64,000 nucleotides of DNA from Rhizobium rhizogenes (GCF_002005205.3 NZ_CP019702.2:1045501-1109500); one strand, 5' to 3'; shown: positions 46,101-56,125, numbered from the stretch's first letter. The notes: generated from the sequence alone by a model not told the origin. Numbers and translations: made by a program.

Positions 46101-46966
46101 ATTCCCATCCGCGCGAATTCCGGCGCGTGAAACAGACTGCAGGACAGTTCCCTTCCCGATTGCCGCTTGCGCAAAGGGTGGGGAATTTCCTTGGCCGTTT
46201 CGACCTGCGCGGCGCAATCGTGCCCGTCGGGTCGCTGCTGCTGCTTGAGCTTTTCGTTCGACTCGGCTGGGTCAGCCCCTATGTGCTGCCGCCGCCTTCG
46301 GAACTTTACGATACGTTCCTGCGGCTTGCGGAAGGTCCCCTGTGGACGAATGTTGCGGCCAGTACCGCGCGCGTCTTCGTCGGCTTCGTCATCGGCTCCC
46401 TGCTCGCCATCGTCGTCGGTTCGCTCGTCGGTCTGGTGATTGCCGCCGAACGTTATCTCGAGCCGACGTTTCAGGCACTGCGAGCGGTTCCGAGCCTTGC
46501 ATGGGTGCCGCTGCTGATGATCTGGTTCGGCATCGGTGAGACCTCGAAAATCGTGCTGATCGCCAAAAGCACGTTTTTTCCCGTCTATCTCAACCTCTTC
46601 TCCGGCATCCGAAATGTCGATCGCAAGCTGGTAGAGGTGGGCGAGATGTATCGCCAGCCGCTGCCCGTTCTGGTGTGGCGAATTTTCATTCCCGCCTCCC
46701 TGCCGCATCTCTTCACCGGCCTGCGTTATGGGCTGTCGCTCGCCTGGCTGAGCGTCGTCGCGGCCGAACTTCTGGCCGCCTCGGAAGGTATCGGCTACAT
46801 GCTCTCCGACGGGCGGGAGCTTTCGCGGCCCGATCTCGTCATGATCGCCATCATCTGCCTTGCGGTGCTGGGCAAGATTTCCGACAGCCTCTTCAAGATC
46901 TTCGAGGAGCGCTGCCTGCGCTGGCGTGACACCTATGCGCTTCACGAAGGAGGAGGTCTGCGATGA
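46097..46966 (+). CDS. ABC transporter permease, SsuC type
   Basis: 289 aa; a 45-residue soluble N-terminus, then about six helices, with PPPSELYDTFLRL and the loop LVEVGEMYRQPLPVLVWRIF in place of the EAA motif, and LPHLFTGLRYGLSLAWL after it, as in SsuC/TauC. Overlaps both neighbours by four bases. Confidence 0.92.
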   Translation: MNSHPREFRRVKQTAGQFPSRLPLAQRVGNFLGRFDLRGAIVPVGSLLLLELFVRLGWVSPYVLPPPSELYDTFLRLAEGPLWTNVAASTARVFVGFVIGSLLAIVVGSLVGLVIAAERYLEPTFQALRAVPSLAWVPLLMIWFGIGETSKIVLIAKSTFFPVYLNLFSGIRNVDRKLVEVGEMYRQPLPVLVWRIFIPASLPHLFTGLRYGLSLAWLSVVAAELLAASEGIGYMLSDGRELSRPDLVMIAIICLAVLGKISDSLFKIFEERCLRWRDTYALHEGGGLR

Positions 46967-47691
46967 GCCTGCTCAATGTCGATGTGCGCGAAAAAGCTTT
47001 CGGCGACACGGTCATCCTTCAGGACATCCAGCTGACGCTCGGTGATGGCGAAGCGGCAGTTCTTCTTGGTCCCAGCGGTTGTGGGAAAAGTACCTTGCTG
47101 CGCATTGCCGCCGGCCTCGATCGGCGCTTTTCAGGCACGGTCAAGGTTCAGCAGGCAAAGGAAGATGAGGCCTCACCGCCCATCGCCTTCGTCTTTCAGG
47201 AACCCCGCCTGATGCCCTGGCTGACGGTTGCCGAAAACATAGGTTACGCCGCCGGCAAAAAATATGATGCCCGGCGGGTGGAGGGCCAGATCAACGATGT
47301 GGGCCTGAGCGGCCACGCCAGCGCGCTGCCAAAGGCCCTTTCAGGTGGCATGGCGCAACGTGTGGCTATCGCGAGAGCGCTCTATACCCGGCCGCGCATA
47401 TTGTTGCTGGATGAACCCTTCAGTGCCGTGGACGCCTTCACGCGGATGAAATTGCAGGACCTCGTGCTGAAAATCGTCGAACAGCGCGGAATTTCCTTCC
47501 TGCTCGTCACCCACGATATCGATGAAGCACTCTATCTCGGTGACCGGATATACATGATGGGCGCCCATGACGGCCGTATCCAGCAGCGGATAGAGGTGGA
47601 CGTGCCGCGCCCGCGTGACCGAAGATCACCGCAACTCGCCAGCCTCAAGAACGAGGTGCTGACCGCCCTGCACAATGCCCACGTCATCTGA
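46963..47691 (+). CDS. ABC transporter ATP-binding protein, SsuB type
   Basis: 242 aa. Walker A GPSGCGKST, signature LSGGMAQRVAIARAL, Walker B ILLLDEPFSAVDAFTR and the switch His (VTHD). It is a minimal NrtD/SsuB/TauB-like ATPase lacking a regulatory domain. Last gene of the sulfonate-type transporter, convergent with the gamma-lyase gene. Confidence 0.93.
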   Translation: MSLLNVDVREKAFGDTVILQDIQLTLGDGEAAVLLGPSGCGKSTLLRIAAGLDRRFSGTVKVQQAKEDEASPPIAFVFQEPRLMPWLTVAENIGYAAGKKYDARRVEGQINDVGLSGHASALPKALSGGMAQRVAIARALYTRPRILLLDEPFSAVDAFTRMKLQDLVLKIVEQRGISFLLVTHDIDEALYLGDRIYMMGAHDGRIQQRIEVDVPRPRDRRSPQLASLKNEVLTALHNAHVI

Positions 47692-47745
47692 AGGCTGCGG
47701 CCCCGCCAGAACAGTCGGCGTCAGGCTGGCAGGCGAGGCTGAGCG

Positions 47746-47764
47746 GCGGCAGAGAATCTGCCGC
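47746..47764. terminator. Bidirectional hairpin between ssuB-like and gamma-lyase genes
   Basis: GCGGCAGA-GAA-TCTGCCGC, a perfect 8-bp stem with a 3-base loop, in the 120-base convergent gap. T-rich bases follow at some distance on the plus strand. A likely shared terminator. Confidence 0.5.
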
Positions 47765-47811
47765 GGCATTTCGCGGTTTTGCATCCACTCGGGGCTACAT
47801 CTCCCCCCGCG

Positions 47812-49095
47812 TCATGACTTGTCCAACGAGAGGGCCAGATCAGCGACAAGATCATCGGGATGCTCGATACCGATTGACAGCCGGATTGTGGAATCCAGCA
47901 CACCGATACGCTGGCGAACATCGGCGGGAACTCCCGAATGCGTCATGGTTGCCGGATGAGAAGCAAGAGACTCCGTACCGCCAAGGCTTACCGCAAGCTT
48001 GAATATGGTCAGGGCATTGAGGAATTTGAAGGATGCGGCCTGGCCGCCGATGATGTCAAACGAGAAGGTCGATCCCGCACCGGAACATTGAGCGGCAAAT
48101 ACCTTGCCCACGGCGGAGGCCGGATCGCTGAACGGCAGGTAATGGATTCTTTCGACCTTCGGGTGCGTCTTCAGGAATTCAGCCACGACCCTGGCGTTGT
48201 TGTCCGCCCGCTCCATCCGGATCTGCAGCGTCTCAAGGGAGCGGCCAAGCATCCAGCATGAATGCGGATCAAGCTGCGTGCCGATCGCTCCGCGCAACGC
48301 CTTCACCTGCTTCATGACATCCTTCCGGCCGAGCGCAGCCCCGGCAATGAGGTCGGAGTGCCCGCCAACATATTTCGTCAGCGAATAGAGCGAAATATCG
48401 GCGCCATGCTCGATGGGCCGCTGGAACACCGGGCCGAGAAGCGTGTTGTCGCAGGCGATGATCGGCCTGTGCCCCTGCTTTTGACCGATCACATCAGCGA
48501 CACGGCCCATCATCGCGATGTCGACAATGCTGTTTGTCGGATTGGCGGGGGTTTCGATAAGGATGACAGACACCCGGCCCTTCGCCATCGCCTCCTCTGC
48601 CGCAGCCATCACCGAGGCCTCGCTGACACCGTCGGCGAAACCCACTGCCGACACGCCGAAATTATGGAAGGTCTTCGCCAGCAGCGTCTCCGTGCCACCA
48701 TATAGGGGCTGGGAATGGAGCACGGTGTCGCCGGGCCGGACGAAGGCGAAAAGCGTCGTTGAAATGGCGGACATGCCGGAGGAGAAGAGCGCACAGCTCT
48801 CCGTACGTTCATAAACGGCAAGGCGATCCTCAACGATCTCGCTGTTCGGATGGTTGAAACGCGAATAGACGAGGCCCGCGCCCCTGCCCTCCGGCGGCTC
48901 CTTGCGCCCGGAGACGTAATCGAAGAAGTCGCGCCCGTCTTCCGCCGACTTGAAGACGAAAGTCGACGTCAGAAACACAGGCGGCTTTACGGCGCCCTCC
49001 GACAGTTCCGGATCATATCCGTAATTGAGCATCTGGGTCTCGGGATGGAGAGCGTGGTTGCCGATATGGGTTTTGGACGGATGCGGCGCGGTCAT
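47812..49095 (-). CDS. PLP-dependent gamma-lyase/synthase (Cys/Met metabolism family)
   Basis: 427 aa. PLP Lys241 in [12 protein letters not shown], phosphate-binding SSGMSA, and stacking Tyr in QPLYGGT. The Cys/Met metabolism family includes cystathionine gamma-synthase, methionine gamma-lyase and O-acetylhomoserine sulfhydrylase. The extended N-terminal region with [12 protein letters not shown] and [10 protein letters not shown] favours a methionine gamma-lyase-like enzyme. It is divergent from an Lrp-type regulator, the usual arrangement for amino-acid-responsive lyases. Substrate inferred; methionine is most likely. Confidence 0.88.
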   Translation of the reverse strand: MTAPHPSKTHIGNHALHPETQMLNYGYDPELSEGAVKPPVFLTSTFVFKSAEDGRDFFDYVSGRKEPPEGRGAGLVYSRFNHPNSEIVEDRLAVYERTESCALFSSGMSAISTTLFAFVRPGDTVLHSQPLYGGTETLLAKTFHNFGVSAVGFADGVSEASVMAAAEEAMAKGRVSVILIETPANPTNSIVDIAMMGRVADVIGQKQGHRPIIACDNTLLGPVFQRPIEHGADISLYSLTKYVGGHSDLIAGAALGRKDVMKQVKALRGAIGTQLDPHSCWMLGRSLETLQIRMERADNNARVVAEFLKTHPKVERIHYLPFSDPASAVGKVFAAQCSGAGSTFSFDIIGGQAASFKFLNALTIFKLAVSLGGTESLASHPATMTHSGVPADVRQRIGVLDSTIRLSIGIEHPDDLVADLALSLDKS

Positions 49096-49190
49096 TTCCG
49101 ATGATCCCTCAGCTGGCGTTGAACTGTCTGCAGGTTACATGCAATCAGGCCAAAATACCTTGCATTTTAGGGCGCGGACATATCTGATGG

Positions 49191-49236
49191 CGCAATATAT
49201 TGCGGAGAATTCTCAATTATGTCGCAGAAAATTGCG
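49191..49236. promoter_or_regulatory. Two spaced CGCA...TGCG palindromes, probable Lrp sites
   Basis: CGCAATATATTGCG (49191-49204) is a perfect 14-base palindrome and CGCAGAAAATTGCG (49223-49236) an imperfect copy whose centre is 32 bases away, about three helical turns. GAGAATTCTC (49205-49214) is a further perfect palindrome between them. The second copy lies inside the start of the Lrp gene. Octameric Lrp proteins bind such phased sites. Confidence 0.65.
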
Positions 49237-49677
49237 GACCAGATCGACAAACGGATACTCCGGGAATTGTCTGCCGATGCGCGGGTCACAAACAACGAAC
49301 TGGCCGAGCGGGTCGGGCTATCGGCATCTGCGTGTCTGCGGCGGCTTAGGCGGCTGGAGGAGATGGGGGCGATCAAGGGGTATTCCGCAATCATCGATCC
49401 GGCAATCGAGGGATGGACCATGACCGCCCTTGCGTCCGTCCGCCTCAGCCGCCAGCACGATGACGAAATCCGGATGTTCGAGGCGGCCGTTCTCAACTGG
49501 GACGAGGTTCTCGAATGCCACCTGGTCACCGGCTCGAAAGATTACATGCTCAAGGTCATGTGTGGCGGGCTGGAGGACTACGAGCGCTTCATCAAGGACA
49601 AGATCGCAAAGCTGAAATGCGTCGACACCATCGAGACAAGCTTCGTCATGAACACGATAAAGGCACGACGCATCTGA
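49219..49677 (+). CDS. Lrp/AsnC-family transcriptional regulator
   Basis: 152 aa. HTH in the first 50 residues (DKRILRELSADARVTNNELA and SASACLRRLRRLEEMGAI) and a C-terminal RAM ligand domain (ECHLVTGSKDYMLKVMC). Divergent from the gamma-lyase gene, with phased palindromes in between; it probably activates or represses that gene in response to methionine or a related amino acid. GGAG is about 11 bases from the ATG. Confidence 0.92.
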   Translation: MSQKIADQIDKRILRELSADARVTNNELAERVGLSASACLRRLRRLEEMGAIKGYSAIIDPAIEGWTMTALASVRLSRQHDDEIRMFEAAVLNWDEVLECHLVTGSKDYMLKVMCGGLEDYERFIKDKIAKLKCVDTIETSFVMNTIKARRI

Positions 49678-49818
49678 GCGTCGCAGCGATTGTGGCAATC
49701 CCCTTTTCATCCGGCGCTCTTGCTCCAGGGCCGCTATGACGGCAATGCACCATAAACGCGCGCCGCGACCCATTATCGATTGTCTGGTGCCGATAGCCGG
49801 CTATCGCACCGATGGCGA

Positions 49819-50211
49819 TCATGCCGGAAGTGACGTTTTCGACGGCACAAATTCCAGATGATCGTCACGCGCCACCAGATTGCGACGGGTAAGCCATCCA
49901 TGCCCCCAGTCCCGCAAACCAAGCAGTATCGGCGCCAATGTCCTGCCTTCCTCGGTAATTGAATACTCCACCTTGGGCGGAATGACGGCGAATACCTTCC
50001 GCTCCACGAGGCCGTCATCCTCAAGCTCCCTGAGCTGTTTGATCAGCAAACGCTGTGAGCAGTCGCCAAGTTCTCTCTTGAGTGCATTAAAGCGCAAGGT
50101 CCCCTTTAGCAGGTGATAAAGGATCATCCCCTTCCATTTACCGCTAATGAGGTTAAGGGCCGCGTACATAGTGCAGCCTGGCACCTCATCGTAGTCCCTG
50201 TCCTTGTTCAT
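49819..50211 (-). CDS. HxlR-family transcriptional regulator
   Basis: 130 aa winged-HTH protein with the HxlR signature: an early Cys (VPGCTMYAALNLISGKWKG), LRFNALKRELGDCSQRLLIKQL and VEYSITEEGRTLAPIL. A second Cys in GDCSQ could make it redox- or electrophile-responsive, as for QorR/YodB, which control quinone reductases. It is divergent from a quinone oxidoreductase gene. GAGGCCGGG precedes the ATG. Confidence 0.9.
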   Translation of the reverse strand: MNKDRDYDEVPGCTMYAALNLISGKWKGMILYHLLKGTLRFNALKRELGDCSQRLLIKQLRELEDDGLVERKVFAVIPPKVEYSITEEGRTLAPILLGLRDWGHGWLTRRNLVARDDHLEFVPSKTSLPA

Positions 50212-50352
50212 CCCGGCCTCACGACAGTATACTTTTAGACACTATATGCTGCGGATTACCCTATTTTCATTTTCGTATCCAGTTGCCAATTGCACCTGAC
50301 CACGCGCGCCGCTTCCAAAGGCGTGAGGACAAAGATGCAAGGAGTATGCAGC

Positions 50353-51342
50353 ATGACGAGAGTTGTACGTTTCCATGAATATGGCGAGCCCGACGTTCTC
50401 CAGATAGACGACATCGAAGTTTCCGTTCCGGCTGATGACGAGGTGCAGATCGCGGTCAAAGCCATCGGCCTTAACCGCGCAGAGGTGATGTTTCGCCGCC
50501 ATGCATATCTGCAGGAGGCAGAATTTCCCTCGAAGCTCGGTTACGAAGCCGCCGGCACCATCGCGGCCATCGGATGTGGAGTCACGGACTTTGCGGAAGG
50601 CGATATTGTGAGCGTAATCCCTACCCTCGACATGGCGCGATGGGGCACCTACGGCGAACTCATCAATGTACCGGCTCGTCACGCCGTGAAGCATCCGGAG
50701 AATCTCTCATTCGAACAGGCAGCCGCATCCTGGATGCAATATGTGACGGCGTGGGGCGCGCTGATTGAACAGGCAAGACTATCTGCCGGCGAATTTGTGA
50801 TCATCTCGGCGGCATCGAGCAGTGTCGGCATTGCCGCATTTCAAATTGCCCGCAGTGTCGGTGCCACCGTGATCGCAACAACGCGCACGAGCGCCAAGTC
50901 GAAAGCCCTGCTTGACGCGGGCGCGCATCACGTCGTTGCGACAGCAGAAGAAGACCTCAGCGCGCGCGTAGCCGCTATCACCAATGGCAAAGGTGCGCGC
51001 GTTGTGTTCGATCCAATCGGCGGCCCGGCAATCGCCCAGCTTGCCGATTGCATGGCGGTTGGTGGCATATTGCTTGAATACGGTGCACTCAGCGCCGACG
51101 AAGGTTCGTTCCCGCAATTTGCTGTTCTTGGCAAAAGCCTGACGCTGAAAGGCTATCTCTATACCGAGATTGTCTCCGACAACGCGACCCTTGCCCGCGC
51201 GAAGGCCTTCATCAACGATGGGCTGCGATCCGGTGCTCTCGACCCGCTAATCTCTCGCACTTTCGCGTTCGATGATATCCGGGAGGCAACCCGTTTTCTG
51301 GAAAGCAATGAGCAGATCGGCAAGATTGTCGTTTCTCTTTAA
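50353..51342 (+). CDS. Zinc-free quinone oxidoreductase/NADPH alcohol dehydrogenase-like protein
   Basis: 329 aa from the ATG at 50353, with AGGAG 8 bases upstream; earlier ATGs in frame lack one. Medium-chain dehydrogenase of the Qor type: FHEYGEPDVL, LGYEAAGTIAAIG, ISAASSSVGIAAFQIA (nucleotide site) and no zinc cysteines. Likely reduces quinones or enones with NADPH under HxlR control. Confidence 0.9.
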   Translation: MTRVVRFHEYGEPDVLQIDDIEVSVPADDEVQIAVKAIGLNRAEVMFRRHAYLQEAEFPSKLGYEAAGTIAAIGCGVTDFAEGDIVSVIPTLDMARWGTYGELINVPARHAVKHPENLSFEQAAASWMQYVTAWGALIEQARLSAGEFVIISAASSSVGIAAFQIARSVGATVIATTRTSAKSKALLDAGAHHVVATAEEDLSARVAAITNGKGARVVFDPIGGPAIAQLADCMAVGGILLEYGALSADEGSFPQFAVLGKSLTLKGYLYTEIVSDNATLARAKAFINDGLRSGALDPLISRTFAFDDIREATRFLESNEQIGKIVVSL

Positions 51343-51370
51343 CTTCAGGAAATCACTGAACCTTGGCTCG

Positions 51371-51402
51371 GCTCCCGCTGATTTTTCCGAATTGGCGGGA
51401 GC
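51371..51402 (+). terminator. Hairpin after the quinone oxidoreductase gene
   Basis: GCTCCCGC and GCGGGAGC form a perfect 8-bp stem with a 16-base loop, 28 bases after the stop and before the convergent GNAT gene. No T-run on the plus strand beyond TGTTTC. Candidate terminator. Confidence 0.4.
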
Positions 51403-51464
51403 TGTTTCGGTCGCCTGTAGTCCCACCGGAGCAACCCATTTCTATCTTTTTGTACCGACTGCAG

Positions 51465-51968
51465 TCATAATAATTCGGTCGGGCGTAACCTGCGAAATAA
51501 CAAACGGTTTCGATCAGGAAGATGGCGGTCCAGCACGAAATCGGCCTTCTCCAAAACTCTTTTCGAGCCGCCATTATCTGGATGCGCCATCGCCCAGACT
51601 TGCGGCAGCTTGAGCTGATGATCTGAAAAAGCCAATGCTGCGCGAACAAGCTCGGAAGCATAACCCTTTCCCCAAACCTCTGGCCGGAAGTAATACCCTA
51701 TTTCGAAACCCCAGCCTGGATCAAAAGGGTCTTCATACAGGCCGCCCCACCCTATGATGCGGCCGTCTTCACGGTGCACCACCGCCCATGGCGCACAGCC
51801 ATCACGGCGTCTTCGCCACTCATGGACCATTACCCGTCGCTGGCACTCCCGAAGCGATTTATCGCGATGGGTATGCTGCATTGCAACAGGGTCTCCAAGA
51901 AATTCAAATAGCTCGGGAATGTCGGCCTTGCGTGATCGACGTAGGATCAATCGTTCAGTTTCCAGCAT
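51465..51968 (-). CDS. GNAT-family N-acetyltransferase (RimJ/RimL type)
   Basis: 167 aa from the ATG at 51968, with GGAGG upstream; the frame opens at 52013. Typical start LETERLILRRSRKADIPELFEFL, acetyl-CoA loop region around FRPEVWGKGYASELVRA (motif A) and VLEKADFVL near the C-terminus. Probably acetylates a small amine or a protein N-terminus; substrate unknown. Confidence 0.88.
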   Translation of the reverse strand: MLETERLILRRSRKADIPELFEFLGDPVAMQHTHRDKSLRECQRRVMVHEWRRRRDGCAPWAVVHREDGRIIGWGGLYEDPFDPGWGFEIGYYFRPEVWGKGYASELVRAALAFSDHQLKLPQVWAMAHPDNGGSKRVLEKADFVLDRHLPDRNRLLFRRLRPTELL

Positions 51969-52195
51969 GATTGCAGCCTCCAACATCTTCCGACTCAATG
52001 ATCGGAAGAACATCGTAAGTGCAAAGTCTACGTCAACTGATTTCCCGTTGGCTCATACCGCTTAGGGCCGGTTCAAGATGTCTGCTTATGTGGAATCGCG
52101 ATGCCCCTGTCGGTGCATACGCTCAATCATCAGGTCATTGCAGGCGGCAGCCGGCCTAGACAGAACTTCCGGTGATCGTCAAAAGCCTGGCCCGA

Positions 52196-52735
52196 TCACC
52201 GTTTCTCGCTGATATACAGATAACGATCGACAAGGATTTCACTTTTCCCAAGCCGTTTCTGATAGACTTCCCTTCTTTCATGCACCCGCTGCGCGACTTT
52301 TTGCGAGGGCATGTTTTCGGGACTTGTGATGCTGACCACTCTGCGCAAACCGAGGCTGTGAAATGCGTGGTCCCGGCAGGCAAGTGCCGCCTCGGTCGCC
52401 AGACCCTTTCCCCAAAAGTCGCGCCACAAGTGATATCCTATTTCGGGCTCGAGACCCGCAGGGGTTTCCTGTAGGGTAATTCCACAATCCCCGATGACCT
52501 CCCCGGAGGCTGCATCGACGACGGCCCAAAGGCCGAAGCCATGCCGATTGTAGCTATCGAATGCGAGCTTGTGAAACCACGCATCGGTTTCCGAGGCTGA
52601 CTTGGTGCCCGGATAAAACTGCATGCATATCGGATCGGCATAAATCCTCCCGAGCGAGACCAGATCGGCTTCTTCGATCCTGCGTAAATGCAGCCGTTCC
52701 GTCCTTGCAATAATTGACAAGCTACACTCCTTCAT
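52196..52735 (-). CDS. GNAT-family N-acetyltransferase
   Basis: With the ATG at 52735 the protein has 179 aa; a TTG at 52795 after GAAGAAGAG would add 20 residues. RimJ-like features: IARTERLHLRRIEEADL, WRDFWGKGLATEAALACRDH, and SITSPENMPSQKVAQRV. After this last stretch the usual 'lGm...' element is replaced by HERREVYQK, so the C-terminus looks divergent. Not the same gene as the GNAT at 51465, though both face the same way. Confidence 0.8.
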   Translation of the reverse strand: MKECSLSIIARTERLHLRRIEEADLVSLGRIYADPICMQFYPGTKSASETDAWFHKLAFDSYNRHGFGLWAVVDAASGEVIGDCGITLQETPAGLEPEIGYHLWRDFWGKGLATEAALACRDHAFHSLGLRRVVSITSPENMPSQKVAQRVHERREVYQKRLGKSEILVDRYLYISEKR

Positions 52736-52943
52736 TTCGCGGCATTTTGTGTTCCACAGCCCACGGATCAACGTGACGCTGACCAGATTGCTCAACCGAC
52801 ACTCTTCTTCCGCGCCTCACACAAGTGGCTCGGCGGAAGCCGCACGTTATTCGCCCTCGGCGGCAAGGCCGCTCATATGGCTTAACCCACCAGACAGTTG
52901 ATCGGGACGGATACCTCTGCCAGTCTTCGCCCGGACCATTTGA

Positions 52944-54116
<1,173 letters not shown>

Positions 54117-54176
54117 TTTCGTGCATCGATTGGTTTAGGAAGCGGCCTTCTCTGGCGAGCCTGGGCGATACCTGGG

Positions 54177-54413
54177 GTGGCAACCGCGCTGCTTTGGGGT
54201 ATCGTCACGGTTCAGGCAGCAAGAGAGACTGCGGTAAGGGCCTTGAGTGGCTTTATGGCGTTGTGGCTCGCGTTCATGGTCGGCGGCTTCTGGTTCGGAT
54301 ACTGGATCAAACAGGGAGCAATTCATCAGGTTCACATGACCCTGTTGATCATCAGTATTCTCTCCACAGGATATGTTGCCAACCGGCTGCTGGAACAGCC
54401 ACGGCCCGAATAA
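54177..54413 (+). CDS. Small membrane protein or 5'-truncated remnant
   Basis: A GTG at 54177 begins a 78-residue frame with two or three hydrophobic helices (ATALLWGIVTV, FMALWLAFMVGGFWFGYW, MTLLIISILSTGYVANRL). The frame remains open and hydrophobic upstream to the esterase stop at 54116, but without an ATG or ribosome site. It could be a real small membrane protein with a GTG start or the end of a gene whose beginning was lost. Confidence 0.4.
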   Translation: MATALLWGIVTVQAARETAVRALSGFMALWLAFMVGGFWFGYWIKQGAIHQVHMTLLIISILSTGYVANRLLEQPRPE

Positions 54414-54459
54414 TCGATTTGAGCCATTGAGCGAAACAGGCAAAAGAGTTAAAGCTTCC

Positions 54460-54472
54460 GTCAGGTGTAGAT
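54460..54472. promoter_or_regulatory. Shared 13-mer upstream of merR (copy 1)
   Basis: GTCAGGTGTAGAT, followed by ATATAAC, 23 bases before the MerR start. The same 13 bases occur in inverted orientation before the MFS gene (54914-54926). A probable MerR-type operator, giving autoregulation. Confidence 0.6.
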
Positions 54473-54494
54473 ATAACGCACGAAGGACCGGACA

Positions 54495-54881
54495 TTGCCC
54501 TATAAGATGCAGATTGGCGAACTGGCGGCACGCGCGCATGTCAGCCACCGTACAATCCACTATTACGAACGGATAGGACTTTTGGCCCCCACCGAGCGGG
54601 AAGGAGCCGGCTATCGCTATTACGATGAGACGGCGGTCAAGCGTCTGGAAAAAATCGCAGTTCTGAAAAGCCTCGGCCTCAGTCTCGATGAGATCGCCAG
54701 TGTCATCGATCTGTATTTCTCAGACGGGACCGGTATTCGTGGAAAGACAAAAGTTCTGGAAATTCTCGAAGGGCAACTGACGAAAACAAACGCTCAACTC
54801 GTAGAACTCAGCTCGTTCAAAACCGATCTTGAAGCGAATATCGAGCGAATGAAGATGTTGATAGCGCAGGCCCGTACCTAA
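54495..54881 (+). CDS. MerR-family transcriptional regulator
   Basis: 128 aa with a TTG start at 54495 (AAGGA upstream) or ATG at 54507. MerR winged HTH (IGELAARAHVSHRTIHYYER, then GYRYYDETAVKRLEKI) and a coiled-coil dimerisation helix (VLEILEGQLTKTNAQLVEL). There are no Cys residues, so it is not metal-sensing; more like multidrug- or organic-sensing members. It precedes an MFS efflux gene and shares an inverted 13-base element with it. Confidence 0.9.
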   Translation: MPYKMQIGELAARAHVSHRTIHYYERIGLLAPTEREGAGYRYYDETAVKRLEKIAVLKSLGLSLDEIASVIDLYFSDGTGIRGKTKVLEILEGQLTKTNAQLVELSSFKTDLEANIERMKMLIAQART

Positions 54882-54913
54882 TCAAGTCAATGGCTAGAAT
54901 AGCTAGCGCTTAA

Positions 54914-54926
54914 ATCTACACCTGAC
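54914..54926. promoter_or_regulatory. Shared 13-mer upstream of MFS gene (copy 2)
   Basis: ATCTACACCTGAC, the exact reverse complement of the element before merR, lying 47 bases before the MFS start and flanked by CTTAA and TTAAG. Probable MerR operator for the efflux gene. Confidence 0.6.
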
Positions 54927-54973
54927 GTTAAGTTTATTTTTATGGTAGACAGCCCCAAATCGGAGTTCAAGTT

Positions 54974-56125
54974 ATGACAGTCCGACACGCCAGCCTTCTC
55001 ATACTCCTGATGTCATGCGGTTTTCTGGTCGTTGGCCAGCTCTATGTGACGATACCGCTTGTGGCCGATATCGCAGGCCGGTTCGGTATCACGCCAGCGA
55101 ACGCTGTCCTGTCCGGTTCGGCCTTCGGATTCGCTTATGCGGCCGGTTTTCTGATCTTTGGATCGCTGTCCGATCGCTATGGGCGCAAGAGGGTTATTCT
55201 GGCAGGTCTCATTGCAACGGCCGTGGCAACATTTCTGGTAGGGTTGGCGCCGAATTTCGCCATGTTGTTGAGCGCTCGCGCAATTCAGGGCTTTGCCGCC
55301 TCAACATTTCCACCAGCCGCATTGTCGTTGGTAGCCGAAGAGCTGCCGCCGCAACATCGGCCCCTGGGCGTCTCGCTGATGAGTTTCGCCTTCCTCGGCG
55401 CGGCACCCCTTGCGCAGTTCTTCGCCGCGCGATCGGGCGGTGGTCTGCCAATAATCATGTTTGAACTAAGTCCTTTCTACCTGATCGGCGCCGTTGGATT
55501 GCTCTTTGCCGCAAGGAGTGGTGGCAATGCCCAAACAGCGCAAACGAGGAACTCGGAATCCCGATTGATACAGTTGCTGCGCGATCCTCTCATTGTGTCC
55601 GGATGGGCGGCGGCGATTACGGTGCTGTTCGGTTTTGTCGTGTTCCATGCTGGCGCTCAGGCGCTTGGCGGCGAGGCCGGTATTGACCTTCAGACACTCC
55701 GCCTGATCGGGTTACCGCCCCTGCTTCTGGCTTTCGCGGCTGCTCCGATGACGCGGCGCTTTGGCCCCATGCTGACGGCACGTTTGGGCTTGATCATCGC
55801 AGCGTTAGCCCTTGTGGTCGCCGCAGTTGGCGGAGTGGTGGCATTGACTGCTGCTTCGGTAGTCCTGTCGGGCGGTGTGGCTCTGGCCGTGCCGGGACTG
55901 ATCGCCACGGTCGCGGGGCGAGCCACGAACGTTAACCGCGGGCTGGCGCTCGCCATCTACAGCTTCTGTCTGTTTCTCGGTGCGAGCTTCGCGCCGCCCG
56001 TCACGCAGTCGCTCGTCGGCTTCGGCTTGTTGCCACTTTGGCTCCTGCCTGCCGGACTTCTGCTCACAGCCGCTATCGGCATCACCACCACGAACCGCCG
56101 TCCACAAACCGCAACTCAGCATTGA
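54974..56125 (+). CDS. MFS transporter (DHA1 drug-efflux type)
   Basis: 383 aa, about twelve helices. Motif A is well preserved between helices 2 and 3 (GSLSDRYGRKRVI), and the fourth/fifth-helix region carries ARAIQGFAASTFPPAALSLV, close to YnfM/AraJ-type exporters. GGAG lies 8 bases before the ATG. Likely exports a drug or metabolite under control of the upstream MerR protein. Confidence 0.9.
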   Translation: MTVRHASLLILLMSCGFLVVGQLYVTIPLVADIAGRFGITPANAVLSGSAFGFAYAAGFLIFGSLSDRYGRKRVILAGLIATAVATFLVGLAPNFAMLLSARAIQGFAASTFPPAALSLVAEELPPQHRPLGVSLMSFAFLGAAPLAQFFAARSGGGLPIIMFELSPFYLIGAVGLLFAARSGGNAQTAQTRNSESRLIQLLRDPLIVSGWAAAITVLFGFVVFHAGAQALGGEAGIDLQTLRLIGLPPLLLAFAAAPMTRRFGPMLTARLGLIIAALALVVAAVGGVVALTAASVVLSGGVALAVPGLIATVAGRATNVNRGLALAIYSFCLFLGASFAPPVTQSLVGFGLLPLWLLPAGLLLTAAIGITTTNRRPQTATQH

